Below are positions 42,053 to 52,129 of a stretch of DNA of 64,000 bases, piece after piece. Below the pieces are notes generated by a model. It was not told the origin of the DNA, did no database searches, and was given only the letters and a program-made list of their open reading frames with translations. Made by a program: the position numbers and the translations under genes. The stretch covers positions 1,054,001-1,118,000 of the forward strand of contig OZ257127.1 in the NCBI GenBank assembly GCA_965278965.1, written 5' to 3'. Every line of letters begins with the position of its first letter. The stretch's first letter is position 1. This DNA comes from UBA10649 sp965278965 (GTDB lineage: Bacteria; Actinomycetota; Actinomycetes; S36-B12).

Positions 42053-42831
42053 TCGGTCGGCCCCTCCGTGATCTGGTGGACCTGCTCGATGTCTACCCGG
42101 TCGAGGGGGCGCTCGTCGCCACGAGCCCGGACAGGCGCGGGCACCGAGATGTCGCTCGTGCTGCCGTCGGGCAGGATCGCCGGCGTATCGACGGCGTTGT
42201 GCCGGGCATACACGCCGGGGTTGGGCAGGTTGCCCGCGTGGCCGTGCCGCACGCGCTCCTCGGACAGCTCGCGCTGCGTCGGGTTCGGCTTCCAGCGGTC
42301 CCGGTGCGCGAGCACCATCGCCCCCATCGCGGCGGTGATGAGCAGGCCGGACGTGAGCTCGAAGACCAGCAGGTAGCGCGTGAAGATCAGGTGCGCGATG
42401 CCTTCGACGTTGCCGCCGTCGGCCGCGTTCGCCGCGTCCAGCCCCACGGCCGGCACTCCGGTCAGCGAGCTGCCCAGCCCCCAGATGAGCAGGATCGCCA
42501 GGCCGATCGTCAGCAGCGTCGCCGCGAGCCGCTGACCCTTGATCGTCTCGATGAGCGAGTCGGACGCGTCGACGCCGACGACCATCAGGACGAACAGGAA
42601 CAGCATCATGACGGCGCCGGTGTAGACGACGATCTGCACCATGCCCAGGAACGGCGCCGAGTTCGCGACGTAGAGCACGGCGAGGTTGATCATCGTGAGC
42701 GCGACCCACAGGGCGCTGTGGACCGCCTTGCGGGACAGGACCATCCCGAGGGCGCCCGTCACGGCCAGGACGGCGCACACCCAGAAGACGACCGCCTCGC
42801 CGGTGTTGACGTCGGTCACCGCGTCCGTCAT
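42049..42831 (-). CDS. nuoJ: NADH-quinone oxidoreductase subunit J
   Basis: A 260-residue membrane subunit with five helices, including MVQIVVYTGAVMMLFLFV with the pi-bulge helix residues. The soluble C-terminal tail of about 80 residues, rich in charged residues, is longer than in proteobacteria but common in actinobacteria. ATG 42831 overlaps the nuoI stop. Confidence 0.94.
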   Translation of the reverse strand: MTDAVTDVNTGEAVVFWVCAVLAVTGALGMVLSRKAVHSALWVALTMINLAVLYVANSAPFLGMVQIVVYTGAVMMLFLFVLMVVGVDASDSLIETIKGQRLAATLLTIGLAILLIWGLGSSLTGVPAVGLDAANAADGGNVEGIAHLIFTRYLLVFELTSGLLITAAMGAMVLAHRDRWKPNPTQRELSEERVRHGHAGNLPNPGVYARHNAVDTPAILPDGSTSDISVPAPVRARGDERPLDRVDIEQVHQITEGPTE

Positions 42832-43391
42832 GAGGCCACCTCCTCCGCCTGCGCTGCGCCCTGGGTCGCCTGCTCGGGGCTGGACCCGCGTACGGCGTTG
42901 GCGTAGTAGTCGCGCTCGGTGGTGCCGGGCACCATCGCGTGCGGCGGGGCGACCATGCCCGGCAGTAGTGGGGCCAGCAGGTCCTTCTTCTCGTAGATCA
43001 GCTTCTCGCGGCTGTCGTCGGCCAGCTCGTACTCGTTCGTCATCGTCAGCGCCCGCGTCGGGCACGCCTCGATGCACAACCCGCACAGGATGCAGCGCAG
43101 GTAGTTGATCTGGTAGACGCGGCCGTACCGCTCCCCCGGCGAGAACCGCTCGTCCTCGGAGTTGTCGGCGCCCTGCACGAAGATCGCGTCGGCCGGGCAG
43201 GCCCACGCGCACAGCTCGCAGCCGATGCACTTCTCCAGCCCGTCGGCCCAGCGGTTGAGCTGGTGCCGGCCGTGGAACCGCGGCTTCGTCGGGACCTTCT
43301 CGTCCGGGTACTGCTCGGTCACGACCTTCTTGAACATCGTCAGGAAGGTGACGCCGAAGCCGCGGACGGCCTGGGGCAGCTCCGCCATCAT
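42828..43391 (-). CDS. nuoI: NADH-quinone oxidoreductase subunit I
   Basis: A 187-residue ferredoxin-like subunit carrying clusters N6a and N6b. Two CxxCxxCxxxCP motifs are complete: Cys55/58/61/65 in CIGCELCAWACP and Cys100/103/106/110 in CILCGLCIEACP. ATG 43391 overlaps the nuoH stop; ATG 43388 is also possible. Confidence 0.96.
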   Translation of the reverse strand: MMAELPQAVRGFGVTFLTMFKKVVTEQYPDEKVPTKPRFHGRHQLNRWADGLEKCIGCELCAWACPADAIFVQGADNSEDERFSPGERYGRVYQINYLRCILCGLCIEACPTRALTMTNEYELADDSREKLIYEKKDLLAPLLPGMVAPPHAMVPGTTERDYYANAVRGSSPEQATQGAAQAEEVAS

Positions 43392-44719
43392 GCACCTTCC
43401 GTGTCGGTCGTCGTCAGGGCCGGCGCCGAGCTCACGACGGTCCCGGCCTCGGCGGTCGCCCGCCGGGGGGTGTACGTGAAGACCTGGCCCGGCAGCGGCG
43501 GGACGGGGAACCCGCCGGCCATCGGGTCGAACTCAGCGGCCTGCCGTTCGGCCTCACGGCGCTCCTCCTGCGCGGCGCGGGCGTCGGCCCGACGCTGGAG
43601 CAGCCAGGACGCGATGAGCAGGAGGGCGATCAGGATCCCGCCCGCGATCAGGATCTCCCGGGTCGAGAACGTCACGTCGTTGCGCAGGACCCGCGCGACG
43701 GCGACGATCATGATCCACGCGATCGAGACCGGGATGAGGACCTTCCAGCCGAACCGCATGAACTGGTCGTAGCGCATCCGCGGGAGCGTGCCCCGCAGCC
43801 AGATGAACACGAAGATGAAGATCTGGACCTTCACGAGCCACCACAGCAGCGGCCACCAGCCGGAGTTGGCGCCGTCCCACAAGGACAGCGGCCACGGAGC
43901 CATCCAGCCACCGAGGAACAGCGTCGTGGCCAGCGCCGAGACGGTCACCATGTTGATGTACTCGGCCAGGAAGAACAGCGCGAACTTCAGCGACGAGTAC
44001 TCGGTGTGGAAGCCGCCGACCAGCTCGCCCTCGGCCTCGGGCAGGTCGAACGGTGCCCGGTTGGTCTCGCCGACCATCGCGGTGCAGTAGATGAGGAACG
44101 ACGGCAGCAAGATCACCGCGAACCAGACCGGCTGCTGCGCGGCGACGACGCCGGAGGTCGACATCGTCCCGGCGAACAAGAACACCGCGACGAAGGACAG
44201 GCCCATCGCGATCTCGTAGGAGATCATCTGGGCGCTCGAGCGCAGCCCGCCGAGCAGCGGGTAGGTCGATCCGGACGACCAGCCGGCCAGCACGATCCCG
44301 TAGATGCCGATCGAGGCGATGGCCAGGACGTACAGCACCGAGACCGGGAAGTCCGTCAGCTGGAGCGGGGTCTCGACGCCGAAGATCGAGACCGTCGGGC
44401 CGAAGGGGATGACGGCGAACGCGAGGAACGCCATCGTCGCGGAGATGACCGGCGCGATCCAGTAGACCGCCAGGTGGGCGGTCGTGGGGATGATCTCCTC
44501 CTTCAGCGCCAGCTTCAGCCCGTCCATGAGGGACTGGAGCAGGCCCATCGGCCCCACCCGGTTCGGGCCGATGCGGTGCTGCATCCGGGCGACGACGCGG
44601 CGCTCCCACCAGATGGTGAACAGCGTCAGGACCACCAGGATGACGAAGATGGCGACGGCCTTGAGGATGACCAGCCACCAGGGGTCGGTCCCGAACATGC
44701 CGTACTGCTGACCGGTCAC
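43388..44719 (-). CDS. nuoH: NADH-quinone oxidoreductase subunit H
   Basis: A 443-residue membrane subunit with eight or nine helices that helps form the quinone site. Signatures WWERRVVARMQHRIGPNRVG and GETNRAPFDLPEAEGELVGG are present. A hydrophilic C-terminal extension of about 70 residues, rich in Arg, Ala and Glu, is typical of actinobacteria. GTG 44719 overlaps the nuoG stop. Confidence 0.95.
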   Translation of the reverse strand: MTGQQYGMFGTDPWWLVILKAVAIFVILVVLTLFTIWWERRVVARMQHRIGPNRVGPMGLLQSLMDGLKLALKEEIIPTTAHLAVYWIAPVISATMAFLAFAVIPFGPTVSIFGVETPLQLTDFPVSVLYVLAIASIGIYGIVLAGWSSGSTYPLLGGLRSSAQMISYEIAMGLSFVAVFLFAGTMSTSGVVAAQQPVWFAVILLPSFLIYCTAMVGETNRAPFDLPEAEGELVGGFHTEYSSLKFALFFLAEYINMVTVSALATTLFLGGWMAPWPLSLWDGANSGWWPLLWWLVKVQIFIFVFIWLRGTLPRMRYDQFMRFGWKVLIPVSIAWIMIVAVARVLRNDVTFSTREILIAGGILIALLLIASWLLQRRADARAAQEERREAERQAAEFDPMAGGFPVPPLPGQVFTYTPRRATAEAGTVVSSAPALTTTDTEGA

Positions 44720-47100
44720 GCGGCACCCCCGGGGGCGAGCTGGACGACGTCGCCGGCGGCGGCGCCAAGGTCGGCGTTGACGTGGCAGCCCGGTGATCTC
44801 ATCGGCAGCCACACGACACCGTCGAGGACCTCGTCGATCTGGACCGGGACGGTCACGGAACCGTGCGGTCCGGTCACGGTGACCGTCTCCCCCAAGCCCG
44901 CGGCGGTGGCCGCAGACATCCGGGCGACGGTGGGCCGGGCGGTGGCCGCCAGGTGCGGCTCGCCCTCCTGCATGAGGCCGTCGTCGATCAGCTGACGCCA
45001 CGTGGCGAGCACCACGCCATCACCGGCGACCGAGGCGGCCGGCGTCGTGGGCACGGCGGCTCGCGCTCCGGTCCAGGCGCCGAGGCTCGCGAGCTCGGCG
45101 CGCAGGCTGCGGACGTCGGCCGGGGCCTGCCCGCCCATCGCGTCGGCGAGCATCGAGAGGACCCGCGCGTCCGGCATCGCCAGGGCGTCGCGGAAGACCT
45201 GCCCGAACGGCCGCGCGCGGCCCTCCCAGGTGACGAACGTCCCGGCCTTCTCGGTCACCAGGGCGACGGGCAGGACGACGTCGGCGATGGCCGTCACGGC
45301 GGAGTGGTGGTGCTCGAGCGAGACCACGAACCCGGCGGCCTCGACGGCCTGCCGGGCGAGGACCGGATCGGCGAAGTCCCCGAGCTCGACGCCACCGACG
45401 AGCAGGGCGCCCAAGGCTCCGTCACGGGCAGCCGCGAGCAGCGCGTCGCCGGACAGGCCGGCGTCCGGCAGGTCTGCGACCTCGACCCCCCACGCGGCGG
45501 CGACCTGGGCGCGGGCGTCGGCGTCGGCCAGCGGCCGGCCACCGGGGAGCAGGCCGGCGAGGCAGCCCGCGTCGAGTGCAGGTCGCTCGCCCGCACGGCG
45601 CGGGACCCACGCGAGGGCGGCGCCCGTGCGATCGGCGAGCTCGAGCGCGGCGGTGAGCGTGCCGGCCGAGCCGGCCGCGCGCTCGCCTACGAGTACGACG
45701 GCACCGGGCTGGGACAGCGCAGCCACCGTCTGGTCGTCGAGCGCCCGCAGCGCGTCGGCCTCACGCCCGGGGGCGGCCGGCACGAGCGTGCCGGACAGCT
45801 TGCCGAGGCCACGGCTGGCCACCGCGCCGACGGACAGCACCTGCGTGCCGGTGCGGATCGCCTTGCGCAGCCGCAGCTGCACGATGGGCGCCTCGTCCTC
45901 GGGCTCCAGCGCGACGAGGAGCACCGTCGGCGCCTTCTCGATGCTCGCGTACGTCACCTCGGGGGCGGTGCCGGCAACGCGGGCGGCCAGGAAGGCCGCC
46001 TCCTCGTCGGAGGACGCACGGACACGGAAGTCGATGGCGTCGGAGGCGAGGGCGGTCCGGGCGAACCGGGCGTAGGCGTAGGCGTCCTCGAGCGTGCTGC
46101 GCCCGCCGACGAGTACACCGGCGTTGCCGCGCGCCGCCGCGAGGCCACGAGCAGCGATGTCGATCGCCTCCGGCCACGATGCCGGCCGGAGCTCCCCATC
46201 CTCACGGACGAGCGGGCCTTCGATGCGGTCGGTCGACAAGTACGTGAAGGCGAACCGGCCCTTGTCGCAGTTCCACTCCTCGTTGACCTCGGGGTCGTCC
46301 CAGGCCAGCCGGCGGGTCACCTCACCGCGGCGGAAGTCGGTGCGCAGCGAGCAGCCGTTGGCGCAGTGCTCGCACGTCGTCGGGACGGACACGAGGTCGA
46401 ACGGGCGGGAGCGGAAGCGGTACGAGGAGCTCGTGAGCGCGCCGACCGGGCAGATCTGGACGGTGTTGCCGGAGTAGTACGAGTCGAACGGAACACCGTC
46501 GGCGATGCCGATCTGCTGCCGGGCGCCGCGCTCGAGGAGGTCGATCATCGGGTCGCCGGCGATCTGGTCGGCGAACCGGGTGCAGCGGGCGCACGAGACG
46601 CACCGCTCGCGGTCGAGGAGGATCTGCGCGCTGACCTCGACGGGCTTGGCGAACTCGCGCTTCTCCCCGGTGAACCGGGTCTCGGGGCGGCCCACCGACA
46701 TCGCCTGGTTCTGCAGCGGGCACTCCCCGCCCTTGTCGCAGACGGGGCAGTCGAGCGGGTGGTTGAGAAGGAGGAACTCCATGACGCCCTCCTGCGCGAG
46801 GCGGGCGACCTCGGATGAGTACTGCGTGCGGACGGTCATCCCATCGGCCAGGGTCTGCGCGCAGGCAGGCTGCGGCTTGGGCATGCCCTCGACCTCGATG
46901 AGGCACGCGCGGCAGGCCGCCACCGGGTCGAGCAAGGGGTGGTCGCAGAACCGGGGCACCTCGACGCCGAGCATCTCGGCAGCGCGGATGACCAGCGTGC
47001 CCTTGGGGACCTGGAGCTCCACACCGTCGATCGTGACCGTGATGAGGTCGGCCGGGACCTCGACGTCGGAGCCGGTGGACGGGCTGTTGGTGATGGTCAT
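44716..47100 (-). CDS. nuoG: NADH-quinone oxidoreductase subunit G
   Basis: A 794-residue iron-sulfur subunit. N-terminal [2Fe-2S] ligands are Cys52, Cys63, Cys66 and Cys80. The His-ligated N5 motif follows at HPLDCPVCDKGGECPL, then the N4 motif CVSCARCTRF. A molybdopterin-oxidoreductase-like domain with an extra cluster motif (CEHCANGC) follows. It carries electrons from NuoE/F to NuoI. ATG 47100 overlaps the nuoF stop as ATGA. Confidence 0.95.
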   Translation of the reverse strand: MTITNSPSTGSDVEVPADLITVTIDGVELQVPKGTLVIRAAEMLGVEVPRFCDHPLLDPVAACRACLIEVEGMPKPQPACAQTLADGMTVRTQYSSEVARLAQEGVMEFLLLNHPLDCPVCDKGGECPLQNQAMSVGRPETRFTGEKREFAKPVEVSAQILLDRERCVSCARCTRFADQIAGDPMIDLLERGARQQIGIADGVPFDSYYSGNTVQICPVGALTSSSYRFRSRPFDLVSVPTTCEHCANGCSLRTDFRRGEVTRRLAWDDPEVNEEWNCDKGRFAFTYLSTDRIEGPLVREDGELRPASWPEAIDIAARGLAAARGNAGVLVGGRSTLEDAYAYARFARTALASDAIDFRVRASSDEEAAFLAARVAGTAPEVTYASIEKAPTVLLVALEPEDEAPIVQLRLRKAIRTGTQVLSVGAVASRGLGKLSGTLVPAAPGREADALRALDDQTVAALSQPGAVVLVGERAAGSAGTLTAALELADRTGAALAWVPRRAGERPALDAGCLAGLLPGGRPLADADARAQVAAAWGVEVADLPDAGLSGDALLAAARDGALGALLVGGVELGDFADPVLARQAVEAAGFVVSLEHHHSAVTAIADVVLPVALVTEKAGTFVTWEGRARPFGQVFRDALAMPDARVLSMLADAMGGQAPADVRSLRAELASLGAWTGARAAVPTTPAASVAGDGVVLATWRQLIDDGLMQEGEPHLAATARPTVARMSAATAAGLGETVTVTGPHGSVTVPVQIDEVLDGVVWLPMRSPGCHVNADLGAAAGDVVQLAPGGAA

Positions 47101-48401
47101 CGGACACCGGCTCCCGCGAAGACGTACGAGGCGGCCGGATCGAACTGCTCATCCGCCGAGGTGGTCGTCGCCGCGACGAACTCGTCGCGGAAGTACTTCA
47201 TCGCCGCCGGGTACGGCGTCGCGGCGGCGTCCCCGAGGGCGCAGAACGACCGGCCAGCGATCTGGCCGCACAGGTCGGTCAGCGTCTCCAGCTCCGCGTC
47301 GGAGCCGTGCCCGTGCTCGAACCGCTCGAGGGTGCCGGTGATGAAGTACGTGCCCTCGCGGCAGGGGGTGCACTTGCCGCAGGACTCGTGCTTGTAGAAC
47401 TCCAGCCAGCGGGTGACCGCCTTGACGACGCTGACGGTGTCGTCGAACAGCATCGGCGTGCCCGTGCCGAGCATCGTGCCGGCCGCGGCCATGTCCTCGT
47501 AGGTCATCGGCACGTCGAGGTGCTCGGCGGTGAGCATCGGCACCGACGAGCCGCCCGGCAGCCAGAACTTCACCGGCCGGCCGTCGCGCATGCCGCCGGC
47601 GTACTCCAGGAGCTCGCGCATCGTGATGCCCAGCGGCGCCTCGTAGATGCCCGGCCGGTTGACGTGACCGGAGACGGCCATGACCTTGAAGCCGGGCGAC
47701 TTCTCCGTGCCGAACTGCCGGAACCACGCGACGCCGCGGTCGACGATGTAGGGGATGTTGCAGATCGTCTCGACGTTGTTGATCACCGTCGGCGACGCGT
47801 AGAGGCCGGCAACAGCGGGGAACGGCGGCTTGAGCCGCGGCTGGCCGCGGAAGCCCTCGAGGGAGTCCAGGAGGGCGGTCTCCTCGCCGCAGATGTACGC
47901 GCCCGCACCGGCGTGCACGACGATGTCGACGTCGACCCCGGTGCCGGCGATGTTGGTGCCGACCAGTCCGGCGGCACGCGCCTCGGCGACCGCATTGGCG
48001 ACGCGGCGGATCGCCGCCGGCACCTCACCGCGGATGTAGATGAACGCGCGCTTGGCCCGGATGGCGTACGAGGTGATGATGACGCCCTCGACGAGCGAGT
48101 GCGGGTTGGCGAGCATGATCGGGATGTCCTTGCAGGCACCCGGCTCCGACTCGTCGGCGTTGACGACGAGGTAGTGCTCCTTGCCGTCGTTCTGCGGGAC
48201 GAAGCTCCACTTGAGCCCGGTCGGGAAGCCTGCCCCGCCACGGCCACGCAGGCCGGAGTCCTTGACGAGGCCGATGAGGGCATCCGGGTCGGTCGCGAGC
48301 GCCGTGGTGAGCGCCTGGTAGCCGCCGTGGCGTCGGTAGCCCGCGAGCGTGTACAGCTCCGGGTCGTCCCAGTGCTCGGTGATGACGGGGGTCAGTGGCA
48401 T
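47097..48401 (-). CDS. nuoF: NADH-quinone oxidoreductase subunit F
   Basis: A 434-residue NADH- and FMN-binding subunit. The FMN/NADH glycine-rich motif GLRGRGGAGFPTGLKW is at 50-65, and the N3 cluster motif ESCGKCTPCREGT lies near residue 350. The start follows the nuoE stop by 2 bases. This is the entry point for electrons from NADH. Confidence 0.96.
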   Translation of the reverse strand: MPLTPVITEHWDDPELYTLAGYRRHGGYQALTTALATDPDALIGLVKDSGLRGRGGAGFPTGLKWSFVPQNDGKEHYLVVNADESEPGACKDIPIMLANPHSLVEGVIITSYAIRAKRAFIYIRGEVPAAIRRVANAVAEARAAGLVGTNIAGTGVDVDIVVHAGAGAYICGEETALLDSLEGFRGQPRLKPPFPAVAGLYASPTVINNVETICNIPYIVDRGVAWFRQFGTEKSPGFKVMAVSGHVNRPGIYEAPLGITMRELLEYAGGMRDGRPVKFWLPGGSSVPMLTAEHLDVPMTYEDMAAAGTMLGTGTPMLFDDTVSVVKAVTRWLEFYKHESCGKCTPCREGTYFITGTLERFEHGHGSDAELETLTDLCGQIAGRSFCALGDAAATPYPAAMKYFRDEFVAATTTSADEQFDPAASYVFAGAGVR

Positions 48402-48403
48402 GC

Positions 48404-49081
48404 CTAGGCCTCCGGTCCGGCGGTGGGGGCGTCGGCGGTCGGGACGCCGGGCGCGGACATACCGCGTTCCTTCGCGACGGTGAGCCCGGCGAGCATCTTC
48501 GCGTCGACCGGCGTGCCGTCACCGGCGAGGCCGTCGTCGGGGAACGCGAGCGAGTGCTCCGCAGCCCGCCAGTCGCGGATGACCGGGCCGCGGGTCGAGG
48601 CGACCTGCTCGCCACGGGCGAGCCGGTCGACGACGTCGACCGCCGACGACGGGGTGACGTCGTCCATGAACTCCCAGTCGACGGTCATGACGGGGGCGTG
48701 CGTGCAGGCCGCCTGGCACTCGATGCGCTCGAGCCAGAACTCCCCGTCCGGGGTCGCCTGGTCGTGGCCGACGCCGAGACGCTCGGACAGCGCGTCGTAC
48801 ACGGCGTCGCCGCCGAGCAGGCCGCACATCGTGTTGATGCAGACGCCGATGTGGTGGCGGGCAGTCGGGCGGCGCTTGTACATCGTGTAGAAGGACGCGA
48901 CGGCGGTCGCCTCCGCGGCGCTGACCCCGGCGGCGTCGGCGCAGGCGGCGATCCCCTCGGGGGTCACCTCACCCTCCAGCGACTGCATGAGGTGCAGCAT
49001 CGGCATGAGGGCCGAACGCGGCCGGGGGTAGCGCGCGACGAGCACGTCGAGCTGCTCGCGGGTGCTCTGGCTGATGGGCAT
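48404..49081 (-). CDS. nuoE: NADH-quinone oxidoreductase subunit E
   Basis: A 225-residue subunit with the N1a [2Fe-2S] thioredoxin-like fold; cysteines lie in GVCINTMC and ECQAACTHAP. The C-terminal 60 residues are a low-complexity Ala/Pro/Gly extension not needed for the fold. It lies 21 bases after nuoD. Confidence 0.94.
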   Translation of the reverse strand: MPISQSTREQLDVLVARYPRPRSALMPMLHLMQSLEGEVTPEGIAACADAAGVSAAEATAVASFYTMYKRRPTARHHIGVCINTMCGLLGGDAVYDALSERLGVGHDQATPDGEFWLERIECQAACTHAPVMTVDWEFMDDVTPSSAVDVVDRLARGEQVASTRGPVIRDWRAAEHSLAFPDDGLAGDGTPVDAKMLAGLTVAKERGMSAPGVPTADAPTAGPEA

Positions 49082-49102
49082 CTGTCGTCTCGTCCTCGTC
49101 GC

Positions 49103-50464
49103 CTAGCGGTCCACGCCGCCCATGACCGGGTCGATGCTCGCGACGGCAGCGATCACGTCGGAGATCATGCTGCCCTCGCACATCGCGGCCACGGACTGCA
49201 GGTTGTTGAAGGAGGGGTCGCGGAAGTGCACACGGTACGGGCGCGTCCCGCCGGAGCTGACGAGGTGGCAGCCCAGCTCACCCTTGGGTGACTCGACCGC
49301 CACGTAGACCTGCCCGGCCGGCACCCGGAACCCCTCGGTGACGAGCTTGAAGTGGTGGATCAGGCCCTCCATGGACTCGGCCATGATGTGCTTGATGTGC
49401 TCGGGCGAGTTGCCCTGGCCGTCGCTGCCGATCGAGAGCTTCGACGGCCACGCGATCTTCTTGTCCTCCACCATGACCGGCCCGGGCTGGATCCGGTCCA
49501 GGCACTGCTCAACGATCCGGATGGACTGCTCCATCTCGTTGATGCGGATGAGGAAACGGCCGTAGACGTCGCTGGTCGTCTCGGTGCAGACGTCGAACTC
49601 GTAGTTCTCGTAGCCGCAGTACGGCTGGGACTTGCGCAGGTCGTGCGGCAGACCGGTCGCCCGCAGCACCGGGCCGGTCATGCCGAGGGCCATGCAGCCG
49701 GCCAGGTCGAGGTAGCCGACGTCGACGGTGCGGCCCATCCAGATCGAGTTGTCGACGAGCAGGTCCGCGGTGTCCTTCAGCCGTCGCCGCAGGAGCGGCA
49801 GCGTGTCGCGGATCTGCTGGACGCCGTCCTCGGGGAGGTCCTGGGCCACGCCTCCCGGACGGATGTAGGCGCTGTTCATGCGCAGGCCCGAGACCATCTC
49901 GAAGATGTCGAGCACGAGCTCGCGCTCGCGGAAACCGAACTCCATCGCGGTGAGGGCGCCGAGCTCCATGCCGCCGGTCGCCAGGGCCACGAGGTGGGAC
50001 GAGATGCGGTTGAGCTCCATCATCATCACGCGGATGACGCTGGCGCGCTCTGGGACCTGCTCGGTGATGCCGAGGGCCTTCTCGACGGCCAGGCAGTAGG
50101 CCGTCTCGTTGTACATCGGCGTCAGGTAGTCCATGCGCGTCACGAACGTGACGCCCTGGACGAACGAGCGGTACTCCATGTTCTTCTCGATGCCGGTGTG
50201 CAGGTAGCCGATGCCGGCCCGCGCCTCGGTGACCGTCTCGCCGTCGATCTCCAGGATGAGCCGGAGCACCCCGTGCGTCGACGGGTGCTGCGGGCCCATG
50301 TTGACCACGATGCGGTCGCGCTCACCCTCGCCCGCACCGGTGATGGTGTCCCAGTCGCCGCCGGCGACCGTGTAGACGCGGCCCTCGGTCGTCTCGTAGG
50401 ACGGGGAGGCGTAGGCGTCGTCCGCCTCGTCGGCGGACGCGTAGGTGACGTTGTCGGTCGACAT
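49103..50464 (-). CDS. nuoD: NADH-quinone oxidoreductase subunit D
   Basis: A 453-residue 49-kDa-type subunit. NMGPQHPSTHGVLRL and IGYLHTGIEKNMEYR are the signature blocks near the quinone site, and the C-terminus ends SIDPVMGGVDR as expected. NuoC and NuoD are separate, not fused. ATG 50464 shares one base with the nuoC stop (TGATG). Confidence 0.96.
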   Translation of the reverse strand: MSTDNVTYASADEADDAYASPSYETTEGRVYTVAGGDWDTITGAGEGERDRIVVNMGPQHPSTHGVLRLILEIDGETVTEARAGIGYLHTGIEKNMEYRSFVQGVTFVTRMDYLTPMYNETAYCLAVEKALGITEQVPERASVIRVMMMELNRISSHLVALATGGMELGALTAMEFGFRERELVLDIFEMVSGLRMNSAYIRPGGVAQDLPEDGVQQIRDTLPLLRRRLKDTADLLVDNSIWMGRTVDVGYLDLAGCMALGMTGPVLRATGLPHDLRKSQPYCGYENYEFDVCTETTSDVYGRFLIRINEMEQSIRIVEQCLDRIQPGPVMVEDKKIAWPSKLSIGSDGQGNSPEHIKHIMAESMEGLIHHFKLVTEGFRVPAGQVYVAVESPKGELGCHLVSSGGTRPYRVHFRDPSFNNLQSVAAMCEGSMISDVIAAVASIDPVMGGVDR

Positions 50465-51183
50465 CAGTTGTACGACCTCCGCTGGTCCGGGGGCGGCACC
50501 GTGGCGCCCTTGTACTCGACGGGGATGCCGCCGAGCGGGTAGTCCTTGCGCTGCGGGTGACCGGGCCAGTCGTCCGGCATCATGATGCGGGTCAGCGCCG
50601 GGTGGCCCTCGAACTCGATCCCGAAGAAGTCCCAGGTCTCGCGCTCGTGCCAGTCGTTCGCCGGGTACACGGCCACGATCGACGGGATGCGGGCGTCGCC
50701 GTCGGGCACCGCCACCTCGACCCGGATGCGCCGGTTGTGCGTCACCGACAAGAACGGGTACACCGCGTGCAGCTCGCGCCCGGTCTCGTGCGGGTAGTGC
50801 ACGCCGCTGACGCCCAGGCACAGCTCGAACCGCAGGCCCGGCTCGTCCCGTAGCGCGGTGACGAACGGGACCAGGTGCTCGCGGCGCACGAAGTAGGTGA
50901 TCTCGTCGCGGTACACGACGACCTTCTCGATCGCGTCCGTCGCCGGCAGGCCGCGCGCCTCGAGCGAGAGCTCGAGCTCGTCGCTGAGCTCGTCGAACCA
51001 GCCGCCATACGGTCGCAGCGTCGGCGCCGGCAGGACGATGGGCTCGACGAGGCCGCCGAAACCGCTGGTGTCCCCGCTTCCACTGACGCCGAACGCACCC
51101 GTCCGCACGCCGATGACATCCAGCTCGCGGACGCCCTCGGGCACGACCTCCGCCGGCACGGCGGGCACCGACCCCTCGCTCAT
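50464..51183 (-). CDS. nuoC: NADH-quinone oxidoreductase subunit C
   Basis: A 239-residue 30-kDa-type subunit. The signature block NDWHERETWDFFGIEFEGHPALTRI is present in shortened view as ERETWDFFGIEFEGHP. The first 70 residues are a variable Gly/Pro-rich extension. ATG 51183 overlaps the nuoB stop as ATGA. Confidence 0.95.
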   Translation of the reverse strand: MSEGSVPAVPAEVVPEGVRELDVIGVRTGAFGVSGSGDTSGFGGLVEPIVLPAPTLRPYGGWFDELSDELELSLEARGLPATDAIEKVVVYRDEITYFVRREHLVPFVTALRDEPGLRFELCLGVSGVHYPHETGRELHAVYPFLSVTHNRRIRVEVAVPDGDARIPSIVAVYPANDWHERETWDFFGIEFEGHPALTRIMMPDDWPGHPQRKDYPLGGIPVEYKGATVPPPDQRRSYN

Positions 51184-51734
51184 CGCATGAGGCCCTTCAT
51201 CTCGATCGTCGCCGGCGCGGCAAGCGCCACGGTCTCCAGCTCGACGACCTCGGCCCGGCGCTGGGCACCGAGCTTGGTGTCCTGGATCTTGTCGTGCAGC
51301 TTCAAGATCGCGTCGAAGAGCATCTCCGGACGCGGCGGGCACCCGGGGAGGTAGATGTCGACCGGGACGACGTGGTCGACGCCCTGCACGATCGCGTAGT
51401 TGTTGAACATGCCGCCGCTGCTGGCGCACACGCCCATCGCGATGACCCACTTCGGCCCGGGCATCTGGTCGTAGATCTGCCGCAGCACCGGCGCCATCTT
51501 CTGGCTCACCCGGCCGGCGACGATCATGAGGTCGGCCTGCCGCGGCGACGCGCGGAACACCTCCATGCCGAAGCGCGAGATGTCGTAGCGGGGCCCGCCG
51601 GCCGCCATCATCTCGATGGCGCAGCACGCGAGCCCGAACGTGGCCGGCCACAGCGAGCCCTTGCGCACGTAGCCGGCGACCTTCTCCACCGTCGTCAGCA
51701 GGACGCCGGACGGCAGTGCCTCCTCAAGCCCCAT
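51180..51734 (-). CDS. nuoB: NADH-quinone oxidoreductase subunit B
   Basis: A 184-residue subunit holding cluster N2, the last before quinone. The ligands are Cys37 and Cys38 (ACCAIEMM), Cys103 (GVCASSGG) and Cys132 (LPGCPPRPE). It follows nuoA by 6 bases. Confidence 0.96.
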   Translation of the reverse strand: MGLEEALPSGVLLTTVEKVAGYVRKGSLWPATFGLACCAIEMMAAGGPRYDISRFGMEVFRASPRQADLMIVAGRVSQKMAPVLRQIYDQMPGPKWVIAMGVCASSGGMFNNYAIVQGVDHVVPVDIYLPGCPPRPEMLFDAILKLHDKIQDTKLGAQRRAEVVELETVALAAPATIEMKGLMR

Positions 51735-51740
51735 GACGCC

Positions 51741-52100
51741 TCACTCCCACTCGAGGCCGCGACGACGCCACACGTAGGCGTACACGACCAGGACGGTGAT
51801 GATGAACAAGAACATCTCGATGAGCCCGAACGTGGCGAGCTGGTCGAAGGCGACCGCCCACGGGTACAAGAACACGATCTCGATGTCGAAGACGATGAAC
51901 AGCATCGCGGTCAGGTAGTACTTGACCGGGAAGCGGCCACCGCCGATCGGCTGCGGGGTGGGCTCGATCCCGCACTCGTACGCGTCGTACTTGGCGCGGT
52001 TGTAGCGCTTGGGCCCGGTGAGCGAGGCCATGGACACCGAGAAGACGGCGAACGCGAGAGCGAGGAGGCCGAGGACGAGGATCGGGGTGTAGACGTTCAA
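51741..52100 (-). CDS. nuoA: NADH-quinone oxidoreductase subunit A
   Basis: A 119-residue membrane subunit with three helices. The loop signature YECGIEP lies between helices 1 and 2, and FDIEIVFLYPWA is in helix 2. The start is TTG at 52100, with GAGGAG 9 to 14 bases upstream. First gene of the operon; the promoter and a Rex-like palindrome lie within 90 bases upstream. Confidence 0.93.
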   Translation of the reverse strand: MNVYTPILVLGLLALAFAVFSVSMASLTGPKRYNRAKYDAYECGIEPTPQPIGGGRFPVKYYLTAMLFIVFDIEIVFLYPWAVAFDQLATFGLIEMFLFIITVLVVYAYVWRRRGLEWE

Positions 52101-52129
52101 TCCCGGTGCTCCTCACCAAGTTGTGCATT